DNA of 41,921 nucleotides from Spirochaetota bacterium (GTDB lineage Bacteria; Spirochaetota; Spirochaetia; Treponematales; UBA12059): NCBI GenBank assembly GCA_029547205.1, contig JAKPPT010000068.1, positions 1-41,921 of the forward strand, given 5' to 3'. The notes beneath the pieces are model-generated. The model had not been told where the DNA came from, searched no databases, and worked only from the letters and a program-made list of their open reading frames with translations. Both the position numbers and the translations under genes were made by a program. Below, piece after piece: positions 20,312 through 28,569 of the stretch. Numbering within the stretch: the first letter of the stretch is position 1; each line of letters starts with the position of its first letter.

Positions 20312-21136
20312 TTAAAACGATTTAAACTTAGTTGTGTATCCTTTTTTGATAGAAATGAGTTCACCTTTAAGTTTTTCTTTTGAGCCGCTTTTAGTCCACT
20401 CGAATTTAACTAAACCACCTGTCGCTTTAGTGTCTATCCACCACACATAGTGATAGGTAGCTTTTTCATCCTCATCATAGATAGACCATTCAATTCTAGT
20501 ACATGCCCAGGTTCCACTCGTAATTTTAATTGTTTCTTTGGTTGTTTTTGCTTTTGTAGATTTATAAAAATCATCGAGCGTTTTATAATCAGCACTTTCT
20601 GCTTTTGGTGGTGGTGTCGTTTCCTTTTTAGGATCAGCATTTTTTGAAGGAGGATCAAATTTAGCTTCCTCAATTCGTTTTACGTCTTCATTATAGTACC
20701 GCATGCGGATAGGATTAAGATCTTTATCAAACAAAACCTCAAATTCAAAAGATTGCTCTTCATCTCGCCATGCAAGAAACCACCAGCTATCTCCATTAGG
20801 AAGCTTTTTAAGCAATGCTCGTTCTGCTTCGACAAAAGAAACCTTACCGTCTTCGTCTGTAGATTCTAAACGCCAGATTGTCCCCTGCGTTTCTTCCAGA
20901 TCATAGTAAGCTGCATTAAACCCACCAATAAAAAAGATCTGCGTATACACAACACTGAACATCATTTTGCGGGTCATTTGCGAAATTCCAATAGCAGAAG
21001 CGACTTCTGCATTGGCACGCTTTTCCAGTGCGTCAGTCAGAGGATTTCCTATGCCCGGAAATGAAAAACAAGAAGCAAGCAGTGCAATGACTGCAACCAG
21101 CGTAAAAGCTCTAAAAACTTTTTTCCAATTACCCAT
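20312..21136 (-). CDS. Predicted lipoprotein of unknown function
   Basis: 274 residues from ATG 21136, with AAGGAGA at the right distance; upstream in-frame codons lack a site. The first 23 residues are a lipoprotein signal with lipobox LLASC, so Cys23 would be lipidated and the protein held at a membrane. After that I recognise no family. The region about 80-180 has repeated Trp/Glu segments (SWWFLAWRDEEQSFEFEVLF). A Pro/Lys linker near 180-205 (KKETTPPPKAE) leads to a second beta-rich domain with TWACTRIEWS and YHYVWWID. The two-domain build with a flexible linker suggests a periplasmic binding or structural role. No neighbour shares its transcript. Confidence 0.75.
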   Translation of the reverse strand: MGNWKKVFRAFTLVAVIALLASCFSFPGIGNPLTDALEKRANAEVASAIGISQMTRKMMFSVVYTQIFFIGGFNAAYYDLEETQGTIWRLESTDEDGKVSFVEAERALLKKLPNGDSWWFLAWRDEEQSFEFEVLFDKDLNPIRMRYYNEDVKRIEEAKFDPPSKNADPKKETTPPPKAESADYKTLDDFYKSTKAKTTKETIKITSGTWACTRIEWSIYDEDEKATYHYVWWIDTKATGGLVKFEWTKSGSKEKLKGELISIKKGYTTKFKSF

Positions 21137-21156
21137 TTGTTTCTCCTTAAAATAAT

Positions 21157-21175
21157 GTGCATCTGCTCGATGCAC
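21157..21175 (-). promoter_or_regulatory. Leader hairpin before the lipoprotein gene
   Basis: GTGCATC (21157-21163) and GATGCAC (21169-21175) form a 7-bp stem with a 5-base loop in the leader, a few bases before the Shine-Dalgarno. It could modulate translation or mRNA stability. A TATACT -10 candidate lies further upstream on the same strand. Confidence 0.4.
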
Positions 21176-21243
21176 AAAAACTTGTTTCGCTTGTAGTAAA
21201 TAGATTATGCTCTGTAAAGTATATACCCATTCATACAAAAAAA

Positions 21244-21265
21244 CTACACAATTTTCGAGACACTA
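21244..21265. repeat. Solitary right arm of the repeat
   Basis: CTACACAATTTTCGAGACAC plus TA. Its reverse complement resembles the left arm (TAGTGTCTCGAAAATTGTGT), so it can be read as either end. It lies 27 bp before the MATE gene start, between two divergent genes. Confidence 0.65.
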
Positions 21266-21292
21266 AGTATGCATTGAATTAACAGCTCACTC

Positions 21293-22684
21293 ATGCTATA
21301 CAGAAGTGTGACCATACATAAAATTTTTGGACCGGCATCATATTATCGCACAACACTTAAAATTGCAGCTCCAGTAATGCTGCAACAGCTCATCATGAGT
21401 CTTGTTTCTCTAATTGACAATTTCATGGTTGCAGGTCTTGGCGATGCCAAAATGGGTGCTGTCAATGTTGTCAATTCTATTAATTTTATTTATTACATCG
21501 CACTATTCACCCTTGGCAATGCCGGCGGTATTTTCTTGGCTCAATACTATGGTGCAAAAAACAATGCAGGTATGCAGCAAGCGTATCGATTCAAAGTACT
21601 TGCAGGCATCATTATTTCAATTGCATATGGCTTACTGCTGCTAGTTATTCCAGAAAAGCTCATTGCACTAATGACCATGAATAATGCAGCACAAGCTGCA
21701 ATTATTCAGTATGGTTCGCATTACATGCGGCTCATGGCAGTCACGCTCATACCGATGGCCATAGCATCGGCAATAGGTTCATCATATAGGGAAATTGGAA
21801 AGACTACGGTGCCATTGGTGATTTCTATTATTGCAACCCTGATAAACACAATCGGCAACTGGATTTTGATATACGGTAATCTAGGAGCTCCACGATTAGA
21901 AGTAACAGGCGCTGCATATGCCACCATACTTGCACGCGTTATTGAGATGATTGCATTCCTCGTGTATGCACGGTGGAAACGAACTGCATTTTTTGTACCG
22001 TTTGCAAATATTTTCGCAATTGAACGCACCCTCATACTGCGCATCCTCAAGCGTTCATGGATGATGCTGCTTACGGAAACGAGCTGGTCCATTTCTGAAA
22101 CTGTTATTACGGCACTGTACAACACCCGCGGTGGCGCCGAGGTCGTTGCAGGCATGGCAGCTGGTTGGACCATGGCTAATGTTTTCTTTTTAATTTTTAG
22201 CGGTATTCAGACTGCTGCAGCAGTATCAATTGGAACAACTCTTGGCGCAGGCGAGCTCGATGAAGCACGGAGACGCGCGGTCTGGATACAGAGCGGTGCT
22301 GTGGTTTTTGGCAGTTTTATTGGGTTGATGGCAATTCTTGCTACTGCAATTATTCCGCTCGTGTTCGCAAATCTTACTCCTCAGGCGCAACGTATTACTG
22401 CTGAACTGCTCGTTGTAGTAGCCTGTTATATCCCGCTCTGGTCGCTTTTGTCATCACAGTTTGCGGTATCCCGAGCGGGCGGAGATGCAGCGCTCGGACT
22501 CTATGTTGATTTTACTGTAAGCCTCTTTCTCTTTATTCCTGCTGCGTGGGCACTCACTATGTTTACAACGGTTGGACCCGTACTCATTTTTGCACTTTCC
22601 AAGCTCACCGATATATGCAAAGTAAGCATCGCTCATTGGTATCTCAAAAAAGAACGATGGGTAAAAAACCTCACGGTTCATTAA
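21293..22684 (+). CDS. MATE family efflux transporter
   Basis: 463 residues with about 12 membrane helices in two six-helix halves. The N-terminal motif PVMLQQLIMSLVSLIDNFMV and the later WSISETVITALYNTRGG, with IFSGIQTAAAVSIG, are typical of multidrug and toxic compound extrusion proteins, which export drugs or metabolites in exchange for Na+ or H+. The start at ATG 21293 has no strong ribosome-binding site; GTG 21308 is an alternative. The full-length repeat starts three bases after the stop codon. The substrate cannot be read from sequence. Confidence 0.9.
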   Translation: MLYRSVTIHKIFGPASYYRTTLKIAAPVMLQQLIMSLVSLIDNFMVAGLGDAKMGAVNVVNSINFIYYIALFTLGNAGGIFLAQYYGAKNNAGMQQAYRFKVLAGIIISIAYGLLLLVIPEKLIALMTMNNAAQAAIIQYGSHYMRLMAVTLIPMAIASAIGSSYREIGKTTVPLVISIIATLINTIGNWILIYGNLGAPRLEVTGAAYATILARVIEMIAFLVYARWKRTAFFVPFANIFAIERTLILRILKRSWMMLLTETSWSISETVITALYNTRGGAEVVAGMAAGWTMANVFFLIFSGIQTAAAVSIGTTLGAGELDEARRRAVWIQSGAVVFGSFIGLMAILATAIIPLVFANLTPQAQRITAELLVVVACYIPLWSLLSSQFAVSRAGGDAALGLYVDFTVSLFLFIPAAWALTMFTTVGPVLIFALSKLTDICKVSIAHWYLKKERWVKNLTVH

Positions 22685-22687
22685 GCT

Positions 22688-22829
22688 TAGTGTCAGGAAA
22701 AATGTGAAAATTCTGTTTATAGAGATCGCTTCTTTGATTTTTTAGAAGAAATTAAATATATCATTATGCCAGAAGGGTTTAGATACTGCCGTGATATAAA
22801 ACCATTTATTCACAAGCTTCCTGACACTA
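22688..22829. repeat. Full-length MITE-like repeat, copy 4
   Basis: 142 bp, TAGTGTCAGGAAAAATGTGA at the left and CACAAGCTTCCTGACAC plus TA at the right. AGG and CCT match in the arms as in copy 2, yet the interior differs almost completely from the other copies apart from AAATATAT and the TTTATT next to the right arm. Same size with a different interior suggests that the ends and length, rather than the middle, are maintained. Confidence 0.85.
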
Positions 22830-22871
22830 ACACAGGGCAGCAACCACAACAGTATACGCTTGCCCAACGGG

Positions 22872-22904
22872 TAAAACCATTTATTCACAAGCTTCCTGAC
22901 ACTA
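22872..22904. repeat. Duplicated right arm
   Basis: Exact 33-bp copy (TAAAACCATTTATTCACAAG, continuing to CACTA) of 22797-22829, placed 75 bp downstream. The 42-bp spacer between them is unique. Confidence 0.9.
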
Positions 22905-22974
22905 GTACTTGCTTTTCTTATATTGTTTATTACTTTTACCATATAAGATGATACATCTCGATTAAGGAGGCACT

Positions 22975-23529
22975 ATGATCCTGTCAGCTATTACAAGCCG
23001 CAGAGCCGCACGAGCACTCGCTCCCGATCCTATTCCAGAAGAAGACATAGAAGAAATTGTGTTAGCAGGCACACTCGCTCCATCCTGCTATAATAATCAG
23101 CCCTGGAGAATTATCGCTGTTACCGAAGCAACCATGCTGGAAAACGTTAGAGAAGCTCTCGCTCCGGGAAATGCCTGGGCAAAAAAAGCACCTCTCATCC
23201 TTGTATTGGCAACCCGTCCCTGCGATGATTGCCGGCTCGATGAAGGAAGAGATTATGCACATTTTGATCTTGGCCTCTGTGCAATGAATATCATGCTGCA
23301 GGCAACGCATCTGGGATATGTTGCGCATCCTATTGCCGGCTTTACCCCTAAAAAAGTACGCCAGAAACTGAGTATCCCACTGGATTACGACATTGTAACG
23401 CTTATCATTATTGGGAAAAAAGGAACTCCGGATAACTTAGAGCCATGGCAGCAAGCAGCAGAAACCGCTCCACGAGAACGTAAACCAATCAGCGAAGTTG
23501 TTTTCTATAATACCTGGGGAAAAAACTAA
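22975..23529 (+). CDS. Nitroreductase family protein
   Basis: 184 residues, typical length for a compact FMN-dependent nitroreductase. ATG 22975 follows AAGGAGG perfectly. The N-terminal ITSRRAARALAPDPIPEEDI and APSCYNNQPWRIIAV are the family's FMN phosphate and ring contacts (SRRA, NxQPW), and DLGLCAMNIMLQATHLGY is the dimer and FMN-binding helix. It would reduce nitro compounds, quinones or flavins with NAD(P)H. Three Cys near 83-104 (PCDDCRL, GLC) are unusual but do not form a recognised Fe-S motif. It appears monocistronic, behind the duplicated repeat arm. Confidence 0.9.
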   Translation: MILSAITSRRAARALAPDPIPEEDIEEIVLAGTLAPSCYNNQPWRIIAVTEATMLENVREALAPGNAWAKKAPLILVLATRPCDDCRLDEGRDYAHFDLGLCAMNIMLQATHLGYVAHPIAGFTPKKVRQKLSIPLDYDIVTLIIIGKKGTPDNLEPWQQAAETAPRERKPISEVVFYNTWGKN

Positions 23530-23537
23530 TTGTTCAA

Positions 23538-23565
23538 TTGACTGATCGTTGACCTCCACTATACT
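23538..23565 (+). promoter_or_regulatory. Promoter of the FliG-like gene
   Basis: TTGACT (23538-23543), 16 bases, TATACT (23560-23565). The leader of about 47 bases runs to ATG 23619. The palindrome CTGTACAG follows the -10 box. Confidence 0.55.
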
Positions 23566-23618
23566 GTACAGTAAAAGACAATCCTGCTGATTTATTTCAA
23601 TTATAGTAAGAGTCAGGT

Positions 23619-24626
23619 ATGATTATACAGAAGTATATCCCACTCATGCTGTTAGAGCGTGCATCCTGCAAGCGAAAGGACAAGGCAGAAATTGTCCATA
23701 CGATTCATTTAATGATCAACTAGCGTGAAAAATGCCAACGAGAAGGCAGAATATCTCTTGAAGACGATGTAAAATATTGTAAAGATCCATTTTTTAAGTC
23801 TTTGTTAGAAATGGTTATGAAGAATTATAATACTGAAATACTTGTAGATTATGGTCTTACCAGGCTGATAACATCTGGATGGAAAGGTAAAAAGCTATTA
23901 AATGCTTTAATATATTTTTCGGGATGCATAGCTATCTCAGAAGGATACTACCCATCAATTACACAAAAAACACTTGCGGCATTTCTTGGGAATGATGAGG
24001 ATTTGGTTAAAACTGATTCCTATAACGTTAAAAACATGTTACCAGATGAGCCAATAGAGTTTAATTCTGCAGATGAATTGCTCAACGCAATACTACCCAA
24101 CCAGAAAGCTAAGACTCAAGAAGATACTAACGATGCTTTTGAGTCGATGCCTGTTGAACTATCAGCTGTTGCACTGCTTCATCAGCGCAAGCATGAACAG
24201 GAGAAAATTCGTAAATCACTTTCTGCTAAGAGACTTTCAGAGATTATTCAAATATTTTGCAAAATACCGTATTTTGATATTAGACCATATATCGATTTGC
24301 TACAGACTAAATTAAACCGAACCTTTCAATTTAACGAATCAATCTATATGCCCGTATATGGTTTCCCTGCAGCAATAAATTTTTTACAAATTATTGATAG
24401 CAAAATTGCTCTGCAGGTTTTAAAAAATATAGAAAAAAATGATAAAGCAAATTTTCAAATACTTATCGATAACCTTGTTTCATTTGAGGACATACTGCAG
24501 CTTGATAGTTATAATTTTCAAAAGCTTGTAAAAAGAAAAATCAAACAATTTGCTATGACTCTTAAAGGTGCGAATCCCCCTGTATTAAAAAATTTTTTAG
24601 AGAAACTTCAACCTGAGACAGCCTGA
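23619..24626 (+). pseudogene. FliG-like flagellar motor protein, amber codon at position 35
   Basis: One frame of 336 codons runs from ATG 23619 to TGA 24626, broken only by TAG 23721-23723. The C-terminal half resembles FliG middle/C-terminal domains: SFEDILQLDSYNFQKLV (from residue 288) and AMTLKGAN match the conserved FEDI-LLD and ALKGA of the rotor switch protein that contacts MotA. The segment just after the amber codon (QREGRISLEDD, KDPFFKSLLEMV) looks like the cytoplasmic loop of MotA (REG-LALE, DPFL-GL-LVVDG); this is my pattern match, less certain than the FliG part. Starts after the stop (for example near 23802) would lose this segment. Motor part, regulator or decaying copy are all possible. 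Confidence 0.6.
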
Positions 24627-24646
24627 ATTATACGAAATAAATTAGA

Positions 24647-24853
24647 ATGCATAGATCGCCATCAAAATCTGACATAGAGGCAATCCAGCGAGATTTAGTA
24701 CTTACAATAATAAAAAAGCATGATGGGGAGAGATTCAGTTTTAAGAGTAAAACCGGCAACCAGTCAGTTTCATAGATTGCTTGTAGTAACAATCCATATG
24801 CCCCTATCAATTTTTACAACAGTAAGGATTGTATGGCTTTAAAAACATTTTGA
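24647..24853 (+). other. Possible small gene with an in-frame amber codon
   Basis: From ATG 24647 a 42-codon frame (MHRSPSKSDIEAIQRDLVLT...) reads like coding sequence, meets TAG at 24773-24775, then stays open to TGA 24851-24853. No ribosome-binding site is clear, and the end overlaps the uridine kinase promoter. It could be a remnant, a small gene with a mutation, or chance. Confidence 0.25.
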
Positions 24854-24857
24854 TGTA

Positions 24858-24866
24858 TGGTATACT
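24858..24866 (+). promoter_or_regulatory. Extended -10 promoter of udk, near-leaderless
   Basis: TGG-TATACT at 24858-24866. Transcription is expected at about 24873, two bases before ATG 24875. There is no Shine-Dalgarno. Confidence 0.55.
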
Positions 24867-24874
24867 GCAAGCTC

Positions 24875-25504
24875 ATGGAACAGGCACACATAATTGGTAT
24901 TTCCGGAGGATCTGGATCGGGTAAAACCACTATCGTTCATAAAATATCTGAACTCGTATCAGATTTTGTCTTTATTCCGCAAGATAATTACTATAAATCT
25001 GCAGAACATATGTCTAATGAAAATATTACTGCATTCAACTTTGATCATCCTGATGCATTTGACAATGAACTGCTGGCTCAACATTTACTCGCACTCAAAA
25101 ATATGCAAAGCGTTGAAATGCCTACCTACGATTTTGTACATCACAGGCGGGCTGAAAAAACAATCTATGTAAAACCAGCAAAGTTAATTATTTTTGAAGG
25201 AATAATGGTTTTTTACGATAAAACAATTCGCGACCTCATTGACTTAAAGATTTTTGTTGACACCCCTGATGATATACGTTTTATTCGCAGGCTAACTCGT
25301 GATATCAAGGAACGCGGTCGCACAATGGAATCTGTAATAGACCAGTACCTCAATGTTGTCAGACCCGGTCATTATCTTTTTATTGAACCCACCAAACAAT
25401 ACGCAGACATAATCATACCAGAGGGTGGAGCAAACGAGAATGCACTTAACCTCTTAGTTACTTTTATTAAACAGGTGCTTTCTTCGGGGGAACACTATCA
25501 TTGA
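24875..25504 (+). CDS. udk: Uridine kinase
   Basis: 209 residues, a P-loop kinase that phosphorylates uridine and cytidine with ATP or GTP in pyrimidine salvage. The Walker A loop is GGSGSGKTT at about residues 10-18, followed by IPQDNYYK and FDHPDAFDN, both typical of the uridine kinase family. [21 protein letters not shown] forms the lid and is highly characteristic, and [22 protein letters not shown] completes the base-binding end. I start at ATG 24875 because the in-frame ATG at 24857 overlaps the -10 box. The gene converges on the anti-sigma kinase gene with 28 bp between them. Confidence 0.92.
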   Translation: MEQAHIIGISGGSGSGKTTIVHKISELVSDFVFIPQDNYYKSAEHMSNENITAFNFDHPDAFDNELLAQHLLALKNMQSVEMPTYDFVHHRRAEKTIYVKPAKLIIFEGIMVFYDKTIRDLIDLKIFVDTPDDIRFIRRLTRDIKERGRTMESVIDQYLNVVRPGHYLFIEPTKQYADIIIPEGGANENALNLLVTFIKQVLSSGEHYH

Positions 25505-25532
25505 TTTTTTACTGATATTTATATTACAACAG

Positions 25533-26069
25533 CTATGAACGCGAACCATTGGTGTACCACCTAATTACTCCTACTTTATTTTTTTTATTATTAAAAATCA
25601 TGCCACCATTCCAGAACTCCAGCGCTGCTATAAGACTGTTTCCTCCATCATCAGCTGTGCTATTTACTCCTTTATAAGCTGCGAGCTCTAAAAAACTGTT
25701 AAAATCCTCACGGTATAACGCTTCTTGTCGTTTCCTATAAAATTCATTCCATGCTTCAAGTTCTTTAAACCCATCCCCCTCATCTTCTACAATAATTCTC
25801 ACTCGTTTTCTAAAATCAAACCATACTTTTAGTTTTTTTTCAGGATTCTTTTTGTTACCATGTTTTATACCATTCTTTATAATTTCTGATATTTGTTGCT
25901 CTAAAAGATTTCCTTCTCGATATATATCTGGACACGTACTCATGATTTGATTTGTATACACTCTAATCTTTTCATAGATACTTGGAAATTCGATGTACTG
26001 CATTCCTTGAGCATCAAATATTTCATTGTATTCATCAACAATAAGCTTACGAATTATCAGCTGCTTCAT
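25533..26069 (-). CDS. HATPase_c anti-sigma-factor-type serine kinase
   Basis: 178 residues with the GHKL ATP-binding fold of RsbW/SpoIIAB kinases: N-box EIIKNGIKHGN (about 62-72), G1-box VEDEGDGF (about 93-100) and a C-terminal GGNSLIAAL resembling the G2 box. Such kinases bind a target, often a sigma factor, and phosphorylate an STAS antagonist on serine. The unusual part is the insertion between the G1 and G2 boxes (EFYRKRQEALYREDFNSFLE), which makes it longer than plain RsbW. The partner is encoded two bases upstream. The target is not in the window. Confidence 0.85.
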   Translation of the reverse strand: MKQLIIRKLIVDEYNEIFDAQGMQYIEFPSIYEKIRVYTNQIMSTCPDIYREGNLLEQQISEIIKNGIKHGNKKNPEKKLKVWFDFRKRVRIIVEDEGDGFKELEAWNEFYRKRQEALYREDFNSFLELAAYKGVNSTADDGGNSLIAALEFWNGGMIFNNKKNKVGVIRWYTNGSRS

Positions 26070-26071
26070 TA

Positions 26072-26392
26072 TTAAACACCTTTATCAATTTCCCGGAGCA
26101 ATGGCAAAATATTTGCCATTGCTAATACTTTTCGAGGTGTGCCCTGTATACCAGAAAAGCTTAACACAATATTTTTTATTTTTGCAAATTGCAGAGCTTT
26201 TATGATTGCCCCTACTCCTGTGCTGTCAAGATAACTGACATTCTGTAAATCAACATGAACTTGACAGCTAGCATTTGAAATTGCATGCAACATTGCATCT
26301 GATGCTTTAATTCCAGCATAGAGGTCAAGATCACCATGAATTTCAATTGTTATGACACCTGTCGTGGAGTTTGTAAATTCTCTAATTTCCAT
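26072..26392 (-). CDS. STAS-domain anti-sigma factor antagonist (SpoIIAA/RsbV-like)
   Basis: 106 residues, a single STAS domain. The phosphorylation loop is SYLDSTGVG, with Ser57 the likely site. When unphosphorylated it would bind the kinase encoded next and free that kinase's target; the SpoIIE-type phosphatase across the shared promoter region would restore it. The gene is the first of a two-gene operon. The CATACT -10 box ends seven bases before the ATG, and there is no ribosome-binding site, so the message may be leaderless. Confidence 0.93.
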   Translation of the reverse strand: MEIREFTNSTTGVITIEIHGDLDLYAGIKASDAMLHAISNASCQVHVDLQNVSYLDSTGVGAIIKALQFAKIKNIVLSFSGIQGTPRKVLAMANILPLLREIDKGV

Positions 26393-26398
26393 AAGGCT

Positions 26399-26407
26399 AG
26401 TATGACA
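26399..26407 (-). promoter_or_regulatory. Extended -10 promoter of the STAS gene, leaderless
   Basis: On the minus strand this reads TGT-CATACT; the last base of the hexamer is 26399, so +1 falls at 26392, the first base of the ATG. Confidence 0.5.
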
Positions 26408-26485
26408 ATCGATTGTTAAAATAATCTGTATTCTTTATTAAAAATTATTTTATAAATTTAGTTTAACACTCATTTAAAAATGCCG

Positions 26486-26494
26486 TGTTAATAT
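26486..26494 (+). promoter_or_regulatory. Extended -10 promoter of the SpoIIE gene, near-leaderless
   Basis: TGT-TAATAT at 26486-26494; +1 is expected at about 26501, one base before ATG 26502. A TTAACA at 26463-26468 is too far for a good -35. An AGAAG could also serve as a weak ribosome-binding site if transcription starts further upstream. Confidence 0.45.
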
Positions 26495-26501
26495 AAGAAG
26501 C

Positions 26502-27671
26502 ATGAAAACGATTGAAAAGATAGTACACAATATGACAGTACGGCCTAAGCCCTATTCAAATTCAATACTTACTTTAGCACGCCATACCATGTTCGTCTAC
26601 AGCTCAGCTAAGGTAATCGAAACAGCGGATGAACTTCAACACTATCCTGATATTCCTGTTTTTGGTGTTGTTGATTCAGAAAATAAGCTTGTTGGTATTG
26701 TTGATAAAGAGTCCCTCTTTGTCACTATTGGAAAGCCATTTGGACGTGAAATTCTCAGACGAACGTCGATACTTGAATTTGTCCAGCATATACCGGCATT
26801 TGATTATAGGACAGACTTTTTTACTGTTTTTGAAAAATTACAAAACAACCTCGAAATAAGTTTAGCTTCATACATTCCTGTTATTGATGAACAACAGAGA
26901 TTTGCTGGAATTTTTTCACGGCACGAGCTCAATGAGTTTCTTGCCAATATAACTAAAAATGATATTGAAATTGCAGGAAAACTCCAAGAACGTCTTCTTT
27001 CTTTTTCAGAATATGTCAGAAATGATTATGCTGTCTATGGTTGGTCAAAATCTGCGCGTGGTATTGGAGGTGATTTATTTTTTATTCATCCATTACAAAA
27101 TGATTGTATCTTTTCATGCTTGTGCGATGTTTCAGGGAAAGGAGTTTCTGCATCGGTTATTGTATCAATGATTTGGGGTATGCTTTTAACCTACGATTAT
27201 TCAAAAAGTTTAGCCAATCTTATATTACTCCTCAACAAAGCAATAATCACCACTTTTCATATGGAAAAATATGTAACTGGTATTTTTATGATATATAACC
27301 CCCATACAAGACGAATGATCTATGCTGATATGGGGCATTCTCATGCTCTACTAATAAGAAATAGAAGAGTGCTCCCAATACATACAAAAATAGCAAATCT
27401 CCCTATAGGAATTGAAACAGACATGAAACCGTATATCGTTTCATTCCATGTTCATAAAAACGATACTCTATTGCTCTATACCGATGGAATATCAGAACAA
27501 CATGATGAATTGGGTAATGAATTTGGAGAAGAAAAACTTATGAGGCTTATTCATGAACACTCTCATTCAATCGAAAGCTTGCGAGAATCAATTATCTCAG
27601 CAATAGAATTACACAAAAAGGACGTACCACAGCAAGATGATATGTCATTCTTGCTCTTCGGGGTCACGTAA
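26502..27671 (+). CDS. CBS-SpoIIE phosphatase of the partner-switching module
   Basis: 389 residues. The N-terminal 155 residues contain two CBS motifs (VPVFGVVDSENKLVGIVDKE and ASYIPVIDEQQRFAGIFSRH), a fold that usually binds adenine nucleotides. The rest is a SpoIIE/PP2C phosphatase: ARGIGGDLFF near residue 190, CDVSGKGVSAS, DMGHSHALLI, LYTDGISEQ and QQDDMSFLLF supply the metal-binding aspartates. It should dephosphorylate the STAS protein encoded divergently. The CBS input suggests control by energy charge or S-adenosyl ligands instead of a membrane sensor; there is no membrane segment. Its end overlaps the convergent acyltransferase gene by 27 bases. Confidence 0.92.
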   Translation: MKTIEKIVHNMTVRPKPYSNSILTLARHTMFVYSSAKVIETADELQHYPDIPVFGVVDSENKLVGIVDKESLFVTIGKPFGREILRRTSILEFVQHIPAFDYRTDFFTVFEKLQNNLEISLASYIPVIDEQQRFAGIFSRHELNEFLANITKNDIEIAGKLQERLLSFSEYVRNDYAVYGWSKSARGIGGDLFFIHPLQNDCIFSCLCDVSGKGVSASVIVSMIWGMLLTYDYSKSLANLILLLNKAIITTFHMEKYVTGIFMIYNPHTRRMIYADMGHSHALLIRNRRVLPIHTKIANLPIGIETDMKPYIVSFHVHKNDTLLLYTDGISEQHDELGNEFGEEKLMRLIHEHSHSIESLRESIISAIELHKKDVPQQDDMSFLLFGVT

Positions 27672-28376
27672 ACCTGACCGTATAATAGTTTCTACTCGAT
27701 GCGGAAGTTCTTTTTTTTCATTTACATCTAAACCTGCTGTTGCTATTGGTGGATGAAACTGTATACTTACTTTACAGGGTGTGATGCGTTTGTGTTCTTC
27801 CCATGCTCTCCAGGTACCATTAACTGTAACTGGAACAATCACTGCTTCTGCCATGGTTGCCAGTTTAAAACTTCCTGGCTTAAATTCCCGCATAAAGTTA
27901 CCTCTGCTTCGCGTGCCTTCTGGATAGATACAAACAGCTTTACCTTTTTTCACCTGTGCGGCACCTTTTTCAATAGAAGCCCGCGCTTTTCGGATATTGC
28001 CACGATGAATGAACACGCCTCCTAAAACCGCAATCCATATGTTGAGAAATGGCATATAGAGCGCTGTATGTTTTATAATAAAACCAACCGTGCGGGGGAC
28101 ATATGCGAGCAGTAATACAAAATCCATATCTCCTTCATGATTTGAAACAAAAACCAATTTTTTCTCTTTTGGAATATTTTCTCTTCCAATAACTTCAACA
28201 GAACATCCTGTACTCCAAATTACCATATGGCACCACCCACGTACAATGAGGGAGATGAGTGGTCGCGCTATTACTCCAAGACAAAGCCAATCTAACACTA
28301 AAAGTATAAAGCCAAATGGAGTCCAAATTATCATAGTTGTCCAGAAAAGAATAAAAAAGAATATCGTTCGTATCAT
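27645..28376 (-). CDS. 1-acyl-sn-glycerol-3-phosphate acyltransferase (PlsC family)
   Basis: 243 residues from ATG 28376; ATG 28442 in the same frame would add 22 residues, and neither has a clear ribosome-binding site. After one or two N-terminal membrane helices come the family motifs in order: NHEGDMD (HX4D catalytic pair), GGVFIHRGN (motif II), IYPEGTRSRGN (phosphate-binding motif III) and VIVPVTVNG (motif IV). It would add the second acyl chain to lysophosphatidic acid in membrane phospholipid synthesis at the inner membrane. It is single-gene and convergent with the phosphatase. Confidence 0.93.
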   Translation of the reverse strand: MIRTIFFFILFWTTMIIWTPFGFILLVLDWLCLGVIARPLISLIVRGWCHMVIWSTGCSVEVIGRENIPKEKKLVFVSNHEGDMDFVLLLAYVPRTVGFIIKHTALYMPFLNIWIAVLGGVFIHRGNIRKARASIEKGAAQVKKGKAVCIYPEGTRSRGNFMREFKPGSFKLATMAEAVIVPVTVNGTWRAWEEHKRITPCKVSIQFHPPIATAGLDVNEKKELPHRVETIIRSGLRDPEEQE

Positions 28377-28502
28377 AGTGGTAATAATGAATGATGCTGA
28401 TAAAAAAATCAACCTGGCATGTAAACAATAACTCGTAAGCATTATTAAAATGTCAGATTTACTTAAACTCCGTCTGTAAATGTTCTATTGTATGTCTTAT
28501 TT

Positions 28503-28531
28503 TTTACTTTACGAAACAATTACAATATAGT
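28503..28531 (+). promoter_or_regulatory. Promoter of the DUF5692-like gene
   Basis: TTTACT (28503-28508), 17 bases, TATAGT (28526-28531). Start near 28538; GAGGAGG at 28555-28561 precedes ATG 28570. Confidence 0.6.
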
Positions 28532-28569
28532 ACACTACGAAAAAAGAAAAAATTGAGGAGGTATAAAGT

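Noticed and set aside
22742-22951. Short frames on both strands between the MATE and nitroreductase genes
   Set aside because: They are translations of the duplicated repeat arms (PFIHKLPDT twice) with no start signals.
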